Under the pieces are notes generated by a model. It did no database searches. It was given only the letters and a program-made list of their open reading frames with translations, and was not told where the DNA came from. From Blautia massiliensis (ex Durand et al. 2017) (GTDB lineage: Bacteria; Bacillota; Clostridia; Lachnospirales; Lachnospiraceae): 64,000 bases of DNA. Positions 25,397-33,984 of the stretch are shown here, in pieces (position 1 is the stretch's first letter; each line of letters begins with the position of its first letter). The position numbers and the translations under genes are program-made. Where the stretch lies: positions 2,467,220 to 2,531,219 of the forward strand of contig NZ_LN913006.1 of assembly GCF_001487165.1 (NCBI RefSeq), given 5' to 3'.

Positions 25397-26065
25397 TCAT
25401 ACTCCACGTTTCTGCGGGTCCCAGATCACCTTATGAAGCTGGATCTGAAGCTTTACATCGTTGAGCTTTTTTTCCATAAGGAAATCCACGATCTCCACCG
25501 GCTGGATCCTGCCGAAAACAGGGCTGAAATAAACTGCCGTTTTTCCGACCAGCCTGTACTTTTCCAGGATTTCCAGAGCTTTTTCCATATCTCTGCGGCT
25601 GCTGACCACGAATTTCAGCGTATCCTCACTGCCCAGAAGCTCCAGATTGGAAAGGAGCATCTCTTTTTCCATGCCGCTGTCCGGTGCTTTATAATCCATG
25701 GTAAAGGACGGACGTTTTTTTAATATATGATAAGGCTTCAGATCTACGCTTCCATTGGTCTCAATCTCCACCCGCTGGGATGGATCCTCCAGGATTGCCT
25801 CGATCAGCTCCTCCATGCCTTTCCGTAAAAGTGGTTCCCCGCCTGTAAGTGTCACATTTTTTACGCCTGTTTCACGGATCCAGGAAAGGATCTCTTCTTC
25901 TGTCAGCCTTTCACTCTCACATCCCGGCTCATTTGCCCAGCTGGTATCACAATAGCTGCACTGAAGATTGCAGCCCTTAAACCGGATAAAAGCGGCAAGC
26001 TCTCCTGCCCGTCTGCCCTCTCCGTTGATGCTGACAAATTTCTCTACAACCTGATAGGTACTCAT
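25397..26065 (-). CDS. queE: 7-carboxy-7-deazaguanine synthase (radical SAM)
   Basis: A 222-residue radical SAM enzyme that converts 6-carboxytetrahydropterin to 7-carboxy-7-deazaguanine. The cluster motif is CNLQCSYC (C-x3-C-x2-C), preceded by the substrate loop SINGEGRRAGELAAFIRFKG, and TLTGGEPLL follows. Its ATG overlaps the queD stop (ATGA); an alternative ATG two codons upstream (26071) is only 4 bp from GGAGG, so the downstream start is favoured. Confidence 0.95.
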   Translation of the reverse strand: MSTYQVVEKFVSINGEGRRAGELAAFIRFKGCNLQCSYCDTSWANEPGCESERLTEEEILSWIRETGVKNVTLTGGEPLLRKGMEELIEAILEDPSQRVEIETNGSVDLKPYHILKKRPSFTMDYKAPDSGMEKEMLLSNLELLGSEDTLKFVVSSRRDMEKALEILEKYRLVGKTAVYFSPVFGRIQPVEIVDFLMEKKLNDVKLQIQLHKVIWDPQKRGV

Positions 26066-26511
26066 AGCCATACCGCCTCCGTTTCTTCTTCCGTTTCCCG
26101 GTAAGCTGCACAGTTATTTGGTGTTTCGTAAACAACAGCTCTTTTTACAGGATAGCCCTTTTCTTTCATTTTTCTGAAAAAATACTCTGAAAAATTCTCT
26201 GCTGTAGGGCGAAAGGGAACCTTCACCAGATGAAAGCCTTCTTCATCCAGTGCTTCCAGGGTTTTCGGACGTAATGTTTTTTCTTCATAGATCAGTGTGT
26301 GATCCATGGAATCTGCCAGCTCCTTCAGATCCTTTTTCAGATCTCCGAAGTCTACCAGCATCCCTCGCTCCTGGCCGTTTTTCTCCAGCTTTCGGCTTTC
26401 GATCTCAATCTCCACATGCCAGCGATGGCCATGGATATTGGAACATTTGCCGGTGTAACCGGACAGAAAATGTGCAGAATCAAAATCTGCTTCTGTTTTT
26501 AACTGATACAT
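26062..26511 (-). CDS. queD: 6-carboxytetrahydropterin synthase
   Basis: A 149-residue QueD/6-pyruvoyltetrahydropterin synthase family protein. Zinc ligands H14, H27 and H29 (DSAHFLSG, IHGHRWH) and the catalytic Cys23 are present. It makes 6-carboxytetrahydropterin from dihydroneopterin triphosphate and opens the queDECF operon; the folE step is not encoded here. GGAGG precedes the ATG by 8 bp. The leader contains two terminators in tandem. Confidence 0.95.
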   Translation of the reverse strand: MYQLKTEADFDSAHFLSGYTGKCSNIHGHRWHVEIEIESRKLEKNGQERGMLVDFGDLKKDLKELADSMDHTLIYEEKTLRPKTLEALDEEGFHLVKVPFRPTAENFSEYFFRKMKEKGYPVKRAVVYETPNNCAAYRETEEETEAVWL

Positions 26512-26562
26512 AAATTTTTCCTCCTTCTGGATCTGTCACACCACCCGAATATTTCCATAAAT

Positions 26563-26634
26563 AAAAAAAACCGGGATTCCCGGCCTTGATCCAGTTAAAG
26601 TAAAAAAAGGGCAGACCCGCCACGAGTCTGCCCT
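26563..26634 (-). terminator. Two tandem terminators upstream of queD
   Basis: First on the minus strand: GGGCAGAC/GTCTGCCC stem (26609-26633) with TTTTTTTA. Second: CCGGG-AAT-CCCGG (26571-26583) with TTTTTTTTA. Only about 25 nt separate them and 51 nt separate the second from the queD start. No promoter is visible after the second; a TATAAAT lies upstream of both. They may simply end the message of the SEC-C gene, or attenuate the que operon. No known preQ1 aptamer was recognised. Confidence 0.75.
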
Positions 26635-26784
26635 GATTCTCACATCTTCTTCAGCCCTGGTTTTATTTATAGACAGGATGGTACAAACGAACTGTCTTAT
26701 ATTTAATTTGTATGATATCCCGGCGATACTATCTCAAAAGCTCAGCTGTATCAGCTCCGGAACCTCTGTGAATTTCCTGCGGAA

Positions 26785-28440
26785 CTATCTTCTTCCGCAG
26801 CACTTCTTATATTTCTTACCGCTTCCGCACGGACACGGATCGTTCGGGTAGATTTTTCTTGCAGATGCCGGCTGCATCGGCATTGCTGTCGGCACAAAGC
26901 TGTTCGGCATTGCAGTGTGCGGCTTGCCTGTGGCAAACGGCCATACTGCTCCTGAGATCTCATTCGGTGTGTAACCGCGGAATTCCAGCATTCTTGTGTT
27001 ATTGTTTGCCTCCATGATCAGCTTTGTAAATTTCTCAAGCTGCTCATCGTTAAACTGGATCCCCTTCTGGTTCAGGTTTTCCATGATCGCTGACATTCTG
27101 CCATCCATGGAGCATTCTTTGTAAATAAAGAACAGTACCTGATCCTTCACTGCATCGGAAACCTTCATCTCATCCAGCAGGAATCTGCCCAGTCTCTGGT
27201 AAGAAGCAGATTTTGTCGGATACCCGTTTTCGGAATAATCCAGGATCTCATCTACAGACGGAATATAGAATTTCCGTCCACCCTGACGTCTCTCGATATC
27301 CTTGTAGATGTTATTGACCAGTGCGGATTTCAGGATCAGCTGATCCCCCGCAAGCTCACAGATACAGGCCTTCTCCGGAATGGTATGATACAGCTCGATG
27401 AAGCTGTCATATCCGATGTCAAAGCCTTTTCTCTGCTTAAACATCTCATATACGGTCTTTGCCGGTGCAGATACATACAGATAGCTTACCATAATAAGGC
27501 AATCCTTCAGCCAGTTTACCTGGCTGCGAAGTGTCCGGAATTCCGGTGTATTGATCTGGTCGTAAACAGCTGCAACCTCTGCCGGAACTTCTGCGTAATC
27601 ATCACTGTAGGAAACAAGGTAGCCCATATCGTTCAGCCACTCTAATGTATTCCACTCATCCTCTGCAACATGGAAGCATTTTCTCTGAATAGCCGCCTCA
27701 AAAGCCAGTACTTCCTGATCGTCTGCTACGAGGAAGCTTGCTTTCATAACCTCCGGTTTAAGAACCTCTGCGGCAACCTTTGCGGCGATCTCTTCCTGCT
27801 CCATTCCCCTGCAGTGAAGTCCAAGCTCACCTGCAATGCTGAGAAGGTCTTCTTTACGATAGGACATGAGGAAATCTTTTACTGTAGGATTTCTTCTGCT
27901 GCCTGTGGCTGCCTCATCTGCTTTTGCAGCTCTGGCTGCTGCCTCTACTGCTGCTACTGTTGCAGCAATGTCTTCCGATGCTTTGGCTGTTTCCGCCTCT
28001 GTCTCAACTGCTGCAGTGCATCCCAGCTCCGGTGCCTCTGTCCAGTACGGATCATCCTCACCCTTTACTTCTTTTACAATAGAAGGAGCTTCTGCTGTTC
28101 CCTCGTCTTTCTTCTCAATATCAACTCTGTATTCCGGAGCTTCCTTATCCGCGCCATACTGACGGAAGGTAAACCATTTCTCGGAATCCATAAGCTCTGC
28201 AGTCTCTGTCTCGCCTGCATTTAATAATGTGAAATTATTCTTCGCTTCTCCGTCACCGTTCTCACGGATCTGTACTTTTTTCTGAAAAAATTCAATCTCA
28301 TATAGGCTGCCTGCCGGATACTGAACCAGTTTTTCAAGCATGGCTGCCATATTTGCAAATGTAACGTCAGCCGCAACAGTACAACGTCTCCATACCGGCG
28401 GTTTCGTTCCTTTTCTTGTGATTTTTAACTGATAAAACAT
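26785..28440 (-). CDS. pRiA4b ORF-3-like / SEC-C motif protein
   Basis: A 551-residue protein with an N-terminal domain resembling plasmid pRiA4b ORF-3 proteins (YQLKITRKGTKPPVWRRCTV, residues 1-60). A low-complexity Ala/Glu-rich linker follows around residues 110-185. Then comes a large helical region of unknown function, and a C-terminal SEC-C zinc motif (NDPCPCGSGKKYKKCC). SEC-C tails bind zinc and occur in SecA and many uncharacterised proteins. It is transcribed toward the que operon but is separated from it by two terminators. I can assign no reaction. Confidence 0.8.
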   Translation of the reverse strand: MFYQLKITRKGTKPPVWRRCTVAADVTFANMAAMLEKLVQYPAGSLYEIEFFQKKVQIRENGDGEAKNNFTLLNAGETETAELMDSEKWFTFRQYGADKEAPEYRVDIEKKDEGTAEAPSIVKEVKGEDDPYWTEAPELGCTAAVETEAETAKASEDIAATVAAVEAAARAAKADEAATGSRRNPTVKDFLMSYRKEDLLSIAGELGLHCRGMEQEEIAAKVAAEVLKPEVMKASFLVADDQEVLAFEAAIQRKCFHVAEDEWNTLEWLNDMGYLVSYSDDYAEVPAEVAAVYDQINTPEFRTLRSQVNWLKDCLIMVSYLYVSAPAKTVYEMFKQRKGFDIGYDSFIELYHTIPEKACICELAGDQLILKSALVNNIYKDIERRQGGRKFYIPSVDEILDYSENGYPTKSASYQRLGRFLLDEMKVSDAVKDQVLFFIYKECSMDGRMSAIMENLNQKGIQFNDEQLEKFTKLIMEANNNTRMLEFRGYTPNEISGAVWPFATGKPHTAMPNSFVPTAMPMQPASARKIYPNDPCPCGSGKKYKKCCGRR

Positions 28441-28467
28441 TCCTGTGTTCCTCTCCTGTAAATATAT

Positions 28468-28503
28468 GCCGGATCAGGAGATACGAATAACTCCTGATCC
28501 GGC
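28468..28503 (-). other. Perfect 13-bp hairpin between GH32 and SEC-C genes
   Basis: GCCGGATCAGGAG and CTCCTGATCCGGC pair perfectly around a 10-nt loop. The minus strand continues ATATATTTAC rather than a T-run. It probably ends or stabilises the 3' end of the sugar operon message. A hairpin with the same outer arm (GCCGGATCA) lies at 44226-44260. Confidence 0.55.
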
Positions 28504-28562
28504 GTAAGCAACTTCCCCTATGTTATACAAAAATAGAGAAATTGTCAATATTTGAGAGGCTT

Positions 28563-30086
28563 CTACAACACAATATCATATTTCTCAACCTGGATCACAG
28601 CATTTCCGTCACTGTGAAACAGGATCTCATCTGCTTCCACTGGTGTTGGGATCACGGTAGTCGCAGTTTTGCTTCCATCATTGATAAAAAGCTCTATGGA
28701 GCTTCGATCCAGGATAAAACGCAGCTTCAGATTTTGTCTGTCATCTGTGATCTGGAGCTTTCTTGTACATACAACATCACGCTGCACCCCGCTCCAGGTT
28801 CTGTCGATCTCCAGTATCTGTCTTTTTCGATCATAGGTAAAGACCGTTGTATATTCTTCATTGCGTGCAAGCTCGATCCGGAACTCATTGTACACATCCA
28901 ATGCTTCCTGATTTGGATTTCCGGAGTTCCTGCTTCCATCCATGATGCCATCTGCGTTCTGCAGTTCCACAGTCAGATCGATCATTCGGCCACGGACGCC
29001 TTCAAGGCTTAAGCTCTCACCCACTTTTACATTCTCATAACAGCAACGGTTTTTCCGATAATTCTCAATTTCTCGGACCGGCTTCTGCCAGATCTTTCCG
29101 TCACGATATTCCAGCTCTCTCGGAAGAGTCATCATTCCCTGCCATCTCTGCTTTTCCTTGATCACACAGCTATCCCAGGATTTCATCCAGGCGATCATCA
29201 CTCTTCTTCCATCTGGAAGAAGGGTTGTCTGCGGCGCATAAAAATCAAGTCCGTAGTCCAGACTTACCGGTGCGTCTTTTTCAAATGTATGTTTTTCGCT
29301 GTCATAATCTCCCGTAAAATATAGGGAATTATGTCCATTATGAAACTCATACCCTTTTGCCCGCATATGCTGCGGAGAACAGATCAGCACATGTTTATCC
29401 CCGAGCGGAAAGAAATCGGGGCATTCCCACATAACACCGATTTCTCCTGTGGAGTTCTCCGCAAGAATTGTTTCAAATTTCCATTCTTTCAGATCTTTAC
29501 TGGAAAACAGAACTACCTGTCCAGGAATTTCTTCGCTGCGGCATCCTACGAGCATATGGTATGTTCCGTTATCTTCCCATACCTTCGGATCACGGAAATC
29601 AACTCTGCTGCATTTCTCCGGAAGCATATCCCCGGTGACTACCGGATTTTTCTCTGCCTTTACATAATCTTTTCCGTCACCCCAGGCAAGGCACTGATTC
29701 TGCCGGACTTCTTCTTTTCCATCCGGCAGCTTTTCTGTTGTAACTCCTGTGTAGATCAAAGCCTGTTTTCCATCCGCTTCAATAGCACTTCCGGAAAAGC
29801 ATCCCTCTCGATCATATTCCTGATCCGGTGCAAGCGCTGTAGGAAGCTGCTCCCATCTGATCATATCCTCCGTCACACTGTGGCCCCAGTGCATAGGGCC
29901 CCAGTCACGGCTGTAAGGATGATACTGGTAAAAAAGATGTACCTTTCCTTTAAAAACAGAAAATCCATTGGGATCATTGATCCAGCCAACCGGTGCAGAT
30001 ACATGAAAGGCCGGTTTCTCTTCCTGCGGGATATTTTTTGCTTCCTCTATTTCATAAAGACGTGCTTTTTCAAGTTTTTCACTCAT
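28563..30086 (-). CDS. GH32 beta-fructofuranosidase / sucrose-6-phosphate hydrolase
   Basis: A 507-residue glycoside hydrolase family 32 enzyme. The nucleophile is D38 in WINDPNG; the transition-state stabiliser lies in DFRDPKVW and the acid/base Glu in WECPDFF. The C-terminal beta-sandwich ends with RSSIELFINDG. It has no signal peptide, so it acts in the cytoplasm on sucrose, sucrose-6-phosphate or short fructo-oligosaccharides. As the transporter upstream is an ABC importer rather than a PTS, free sucrose or kestose-type oligosaccharides are the likely substrates. Last gene of the four-gene operon. Confidence 0.93.
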   Translation of the reverse strand: MSEKLEKARLYEIEEAKNIPQEEKPAFHVSAPVGWINDPNGFSVFKGKVHLFYQYHPYSRDWGPMHWGHSVTEDMIRWEQLPTALAPDQEYDREGCFSGSAIEADGKQALIYTGVTTEKLPDGKEEVRQNQCLAWGDGKDYVKAEKNPVVTGDMLPEKCSRVDFRDPKVWEDNGTYHMLVGCRSEEIPGQVVLFSSKDLKEWKFETILAENSTGEIGVMWECPDFFPLGDKHVLICSPQHMRAKGYEFHNGHNSLYFTGDYDSEKHTFEKDAPVSLDYGLDFYAPQTTLLPDGRRVMIAWMKSWDSCVIKEKQRWQGMMTLPRELEYRDGKIWQKPVREIENYRKNRCCYENVKVGESLSLEGVRGRMIDLTVELQNADGIMDGSRNSGNPNQEALDVYNEFRIELARNEEYTTVFTYDRKRQILEIDRTWSGVQRDVVCTRKLQITDDRQNLKLRFILDRSSIELFINDGSKTATTVIPTPVEADEILFHSDGNAVIQVEKYDIVL

Positions 30087-30138
30087 ACTCTGCTCTCTCT
30101 TTCCTTTTTATGTTTCTGACCGGTATCTTTTTCTGTTT

Positions 30139-31824
30139 TTATTTCTCTGTCTCACTAAGAGACTTCTGATACTGGTCAAAATATTTCTGTTTGATTGCCA
30201 GATAATCAGACAGTCCATACTGCTCCATCTTTTTCAGATAGGAATCCCATTCTTTATCGATGCCGCCATTCAGGATCCAGTCTGCTTTTTTCTGTTCCGC
30301 ATACTTCTTGATATCTGTGTCGTACTGAGATACCTTATTGGTATCATCAATACTCATAAATACATTCGGATACACATATTTACTGTTCATATCCTTAAGA
30401 TATGTTTCATGCATATTGTCGAGACGCCATTTTGCATCTGCCGGCTCTGTTACATATACATCGTAATACTCGTTAAGTATTGCCAACGGTCCGTTTACAG
30501 ACTGTGCTTCACGAACCTCTACCGGAGATGCATCTCCCAGATCCATATGTTTCAGCATCTGACCACCTTCTGCATTCTCGGACATCTCAAAGATATTAAA
30601 TGAATCTTTTTCCCCGTAAGTACCCCAGTTATTCTGCGGAGACTGGATCGGTGCATACATCTGATCGATCCATGCTGCTGCCAGTGCCGTATTCCGACAG
30701 CTTGTAGTCAGAACGCAACGTCCTCTGTCAAAGCCACTGGTTTCACTGTTATTCTGTCTTGTGATATTTACAAGACCATCCGGACCGGCCAGCGCCGGGA
30801 GCATTACATAATCTTCATTGTTATCAATATTTGCAATATCCCAGGTGAAACACAGACCATATCTGTGGTTCTTACCTTTTGCAACATAAGTTGACCATTC
30901 CTGGGTAAAAGCCTCCGGATCCACCAGCTTTTCTTCTACCAGCTGATGGAGCCACTGAATACCTTCTTTATAGCCTTCCTGTACAGTTGTATAAATAACG
31001 GTTCCATCATCTTTTACTGCAAAATGATCACCGGTGTCACCATATCCTTCTCCGAATCCGTTGATGAGAATTGCAGGATCCTGATCACCATTATTGATGA
31101 TAAAGGACATCGGGATCACACCACCCTCAATGTTGAATTTCTTTTCCAGTTTATCTGCATTGTCGCGGAAAGCGACCAGAACCTGTTCCAGTTCCTCAGT
31201 TGTAGTCGGAACGTCCAGCTTCAGATAATCCAGCCATTTTTTATTAATGTAGGGAATATCTCCAATTGCCTGAATGGCTTCTTTCCCCGCACCAAGCTGC
31301 TCGATCCATGGGAAAGAATAAATATGTCCGTCCGGTGCTGTACACATTGTTCTGTATTCCGGGTATTTTTCAAATACAGCCTTAAGATTCGGCATGTATT
31401 TATCAATGAGATTTTCTACCGGAATAATGATTCCCTGTTTGGCATAACGAAGAAGATCATAATCACTCATCCCTGCGTTAAAAAGTCCATCCGGAAGATT
31501 TCCGAACTGTGCCAGCGCCAGATTTTTTTTGTCATCAAACTGATCCGATACAAAACAGGTCCAGTCAATGTGGACATTGGTCTGCTTTTCCAGTCTTTTA
31601 AAAATCGTTCTTTCATTAGGTTCCTGTGTAGATGTTGCAGGTGCACTGGTAATAAAAGACAGCTCTGCTTTTTCTTTCAGAGGAAAGGACACATCTTCCA
31701 CCGGGATATCCGGATCTGTTTCTGCTTTCATGTGTTCTTTTCCATTTCCACATCCGGCACTGCATACCATTATAATTGCAGAAAGCCCGATTGCCAATAA
31801 TGCTTTCATTCTTTTTTTCATCAT
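30139..31824 (-). CDS. Extracellular sugar-binding lipoprotein (family 1, LplA/YtcQ type)
   Basis: A 561-residue solute-binding protein with a lipoprotein signal peptide: basic start, hydrophobic core, lipobox SAGC with Cys near residue 25, then an acidic spacer. The mature part is of the large family used with LplB/YtcP permeases. The ATG at 31824 follows AGGAGG by 6 bp; the frame is open two codons further to a TTG. It lies 16 bp after the second permease gene and 52 bp before the GH32 gene, so the bound ligand is probably sucrose or fructo-oligosaccharide. Confidence 0.9.
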   Translation of the reverse strand: MMKKRMKALLAIGLSAIIMVCSAGCGNGKEHMKAETDPDIPVEDVSFPLKEKAELSFITSAPATSTQEPNERTIFKRLEKQTNVHIDWTCFVSDQFDDKKNLALAQFGNLPDGLFNAGMSDYDLLRYAKQGIIIPVENLIDKYMPNLKAVFEKYPEYRTMCTAPDGHIYSFPWIEQLGAGKEAIQAIGDIPYINKKWLDYLKLDVPTTTEELEQVLVAFRDNADKLEKKFNIEGGVIPMSFIINNGDQDPAILINGFGEGYGDTGDHFAVKDDGTVIYTTVQEGYKEGIQWLHQLVEEKLVDPEAFTQEWSTYVAKGKNHRYGLCFTWDIANIDNNEDYVMLPALAGPDGLVNITRQNNSETSGFDRGRCVLTTSCRNTALAAAWIDQMYAPIQSPQNNWGTYGEKDSFNIFEMSENAEGGQMLKHMDLGDASPVEVREAQSVNGPLAILNEYYDVYVTEPADAKWRLDNMHETYLKDMNSKYVYPNVFMSIDDTNKVSQYDTDIKKYAEQKKADWILNGGIDKEWDSYLKKMEQYGLSDYLAIKQKYFDQYQKSLSETEK

Positions 31825-31840
31825 TATCAACCTCCTGTCA

Positions 31841-32737
31841 TCAGCCTTTTACAGAACCAACCATAATGCCCTGGTCAAAATATTTCTGGAAGAATGGATA
31901 CATGATCAGAAGCGGTAAACTTGATACAATGATCGTAGCATATTTCAGAAGTTCCGCTACCTTTGCCATCTGTGCAGTACTCTGGATATCTGCGATCATT
32001 CCGGGCTGCGGTGTATTCTGTACAAGGATGGAACGAAGTACCAGCTGCAATGGCTGCAGTTTCGCATCATTCAAATAAATCATAGCGTCAAAATAACTGT
32101 TCCACATTCCTACAAAGGACCACAGTGCAAGCACTGCGATGATCGGTTTGCATACCGGCATCATAATCTTGAAAAAATGCTCGATTTCCGTGGCACCGTC
32201 AATGGCAGATGCCTCTCTGAGTTCCTTGGGGATAGACTGATAATAGGTTCTGGCAAGGATCATGTTCCAGACATTAAACGCACCCGGAAGCAGGATTGCC
32301 CAGATTGTATTTACCAGATGCAACTGATTGATCAGGATAAAAGTCGGGATCATTCCTCCACCGAAAAACATGGTAATGAGAAAAATAACATTGAAGAAAT
32401 TTCTTCCCACAAATTCTTTCTTGGACATTGGATATGCTGCCAGCAGAGTTACCAGAACTGAAATAATGGTAAACACCAGGGAATAAAAAAATGAGTTTGC
32501 AAAGCCTCTCCAGATCATATTATTTTCAAGAACTCTGCGGTACGCATCGATCGTCCACTTCCGCACATCAAAGCTGATCCCCTGGCTGTTCAGCACATTC
32601 GGATCCATAAAGGATGCGATCACAACATATAAAAGCGGAACCAGAATGGAAAGTACAAATGCACCCAGAAGTACGTATCCGATTCCTAAAATGGCTTTAT
32701 CAGATGCCGAATATTTCTTTTTCTTTGCTTTTGCCAT
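31841..32737 (-). CDS. Carbohydrate ABC transporter permease (MalG/LplC type)
   Basis: A 298-residue permease of the BPD_transp_1 family with six hydrophobic segments and the EAA loop (ELREASAIDGATEIEHFFKIMMP). It works with the LplB-type permease upstream. The operon lacks an ATPase, as is usual for CUT1 importers of Firmicutes that share an MsmX-type ATPase encoded elsewhere. Confidence 0.92.
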   Translation of the reverse strand: MAKAKKKKYSASDKAILGIGYVLLGAFVLSILVPLLYVVIASFMDPNVLNSQGISFDVRKWTIDAYRRVLENNMIWRGFANSFFYSLVFTIISVLVTLLAAYPMSKKEFVGRNFFNVIFLITMFFGGGMIPTFILINQLHLVNTIWAILLPGAFNVWNMILARTYYQSIPKELREASAIDGATEIEHFFKIMMPVCKPIIAVLALWSFVGMWNSYFDAMIYLNDAKLQPLQLVLRSILVQNTPQPGMIADIQSTAQMAKVAELLKYATIIVSSLPLLIMYPFFQKYFDQGIMVGSVKG

Positions 32738-32748
32738 AACAGCACCTC

Positions 32749-33687
32749 CTATAATCCCTCTCCGTCATTCAGTTTCTTGACTACCCAGTTTACAAAGATC
32801 AAAAGAATTACATTGATCACTGAATTAAACAGCCCCACTGCTGTAGAATATCCATAATCTCCATTCAGAAGACCGATTCTGTATACATAAGTAGAAAGAA
32901 TCTCAGATGCAGGAAGGTTCATATCTGTCTGCAGTGCATATGCTTTTTCAAAACCAATGCTCATAATATTTCCGGCCTGAAGGATAAACTGGATCACAAT
33001 GATGTTTTTAATAGCCGGAAGCTGTACATACCAGATCTGCTGCAGGATATTTGCACCATCCACCACTGCTGCCTCTTCCAGATCCTTACTTGCATTGGCA
33101 AGTGCTGCAGTATACATAATGGATGCCCATCCGGCTGTCTGCCAGATTCCGCTGGCTATGTAAATGGTACGAAATGCTGCCGGCATAGTCATCCAGTTGG
33201 CATCGGAACCGATCAGTTTATTCAGCGGACCTACCGGTGAAAGAAACATACGAACCATACCACAGAGTACGATAACGGAAATAAAATTCGGCGCATAGAT
33301 CAGAAGCTGAATTTTTTTCCTGATCCCAGCTCTCCGGATCTGATTCAGAAGAAGTGCCAGGATGATCGGAATCGGAAATCCCCACAGTAGTCCGTAAATA
33401 CTCAGTTTCAGAGTGTTCACAAGATAATTCATAAAATCCGGTGATGCCAGAAATCTCCGGAAGTATTCCAGTCCTACCCATTTGCTTCCAAATACACCAT
33501 CAATGACATTGTAGTCCTCAAAAGCGATCAGTACGCCACCCATGGGCACGTATTTGAAGATGATCGTCAGAAGAAGTGCAGGCAGCAGAAAAAACACATA
33601 CAGCTGCCAGTTCTTTTTCACATACTGAAGCTTTTCTGCAGCAGTTCTTTTTCCTGCCGGAACAGCTTTCGCAGAACCTTTTTTCAT
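32749..33687 (-). CDS. Carbohydrate ABC transporter permease (LplB/YteP type)
   Basis: A 312-residue permease with a basic N-terminal tail of about 30 residues and six hydrophobic segments. The EAA loop is DLEEAAVVDGANILQQIWYVQLP. It is the first gene of the operon, behind the strong promoter at 33762-33790 and its operator, and pairs with the next permease. Confidence 0.92.
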   Translation of the reverse strand: MKKGSAKAVPAGKRTAAEKLQYVKKNWQLYVFFLLPALLLTIIFKYVPMGGVLIAFEDYNVIDGVFGSKWVGLEYFRRFLASPDFMNYLVNTLKLSIYGLLWGFPIPIILALLLNQIRRAGIRKKIQLLIYAPNFISVIVLCGMVRMFLSPVGPLNKLIGSDANWMTMPAAFRTIYIASGIWQTAGWASIMYTAALANASKDLEEAAVVDGANILQQIWYVQLPAIKNIIVIQFILQAGNIMSIGFEKAYALQTDMNLPASEILSTYVYRIGLLNGDYGYSTAVGLFNSVINVILLIFVNWVVKKLNDGEGL

Positions 33688-33725
33688 TCTCTTTTCCTCC
33701 CTTTTTTGTTCTTTCGTTCTTGTTT

Positions 33726-33790
33726 AGTAACCGGTAAAGTAACCGGTTACTTTATAATTTGATACTACTATATGACATAGCTTCTGTCAA
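33726..33790 (-). promoter_or_regulatory. Promoter and operator O1 of the fructo-oligosaccharide operon
   Basis: -35 TTGACA (complement of 33785-33790), 17-bp spacer, -10 TAGTAT (complement of 33762-33767). AAAGTAACCGGTTACTTT (33736-33753), an 18-bp perfect palindrome with central CCGG, covers the start site, and a partial second copy AGTAACCGGTAA overlaps it at 33726-33737. This is a classical position for repression by the divergent LacI protein. Confidence 0.88.
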
Positions 33791-33815
33791 CCTTTTTTGT
33801 TAATTTATTCAAGAA

Positions 33816-33877
33816 AAGTTACCGGTAACTTAACTGGTTATTTTTTTATTGCTATTTAACGTCTGTATTGTTATACT
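33816..33877 (+). promoter_or_regulatory. Operator O2 and promoter of the LacI gene
   Basis: AAGTTACCGGTAACTT (33816-33831) is a 16-bp perfect palindrome related to O1, followed by a degenerate half copy TAACTGGTTA (33831-33840). Promoter: -35 TTGCTA (33849-33854), 17-bp spacer, -10 TATACT (33872-33877). The operator lies directly upstream of the -35, so the regulator could bridge O1 and O2, which are 80 bp apart centre to centre. Confidence 0.8.
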
Positions 33878-33984
33878 TAATTACATCAATCCAATTATCT
33901 TGTACGGTCTGCAGATTTCTCTTATATGATCACATCTGCATTCCGTACCATAACTTTCTGCTGTTAAAAGGAGACTATTTTTTT

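Noticed and set aside
26512..26720. preQ1 riboswitch in front of queD
   Set aside because: Neither the small preQ1-I pattern with its A-rich tail nor the preQ1-II pattern could be found by eye; only terminators are clear.
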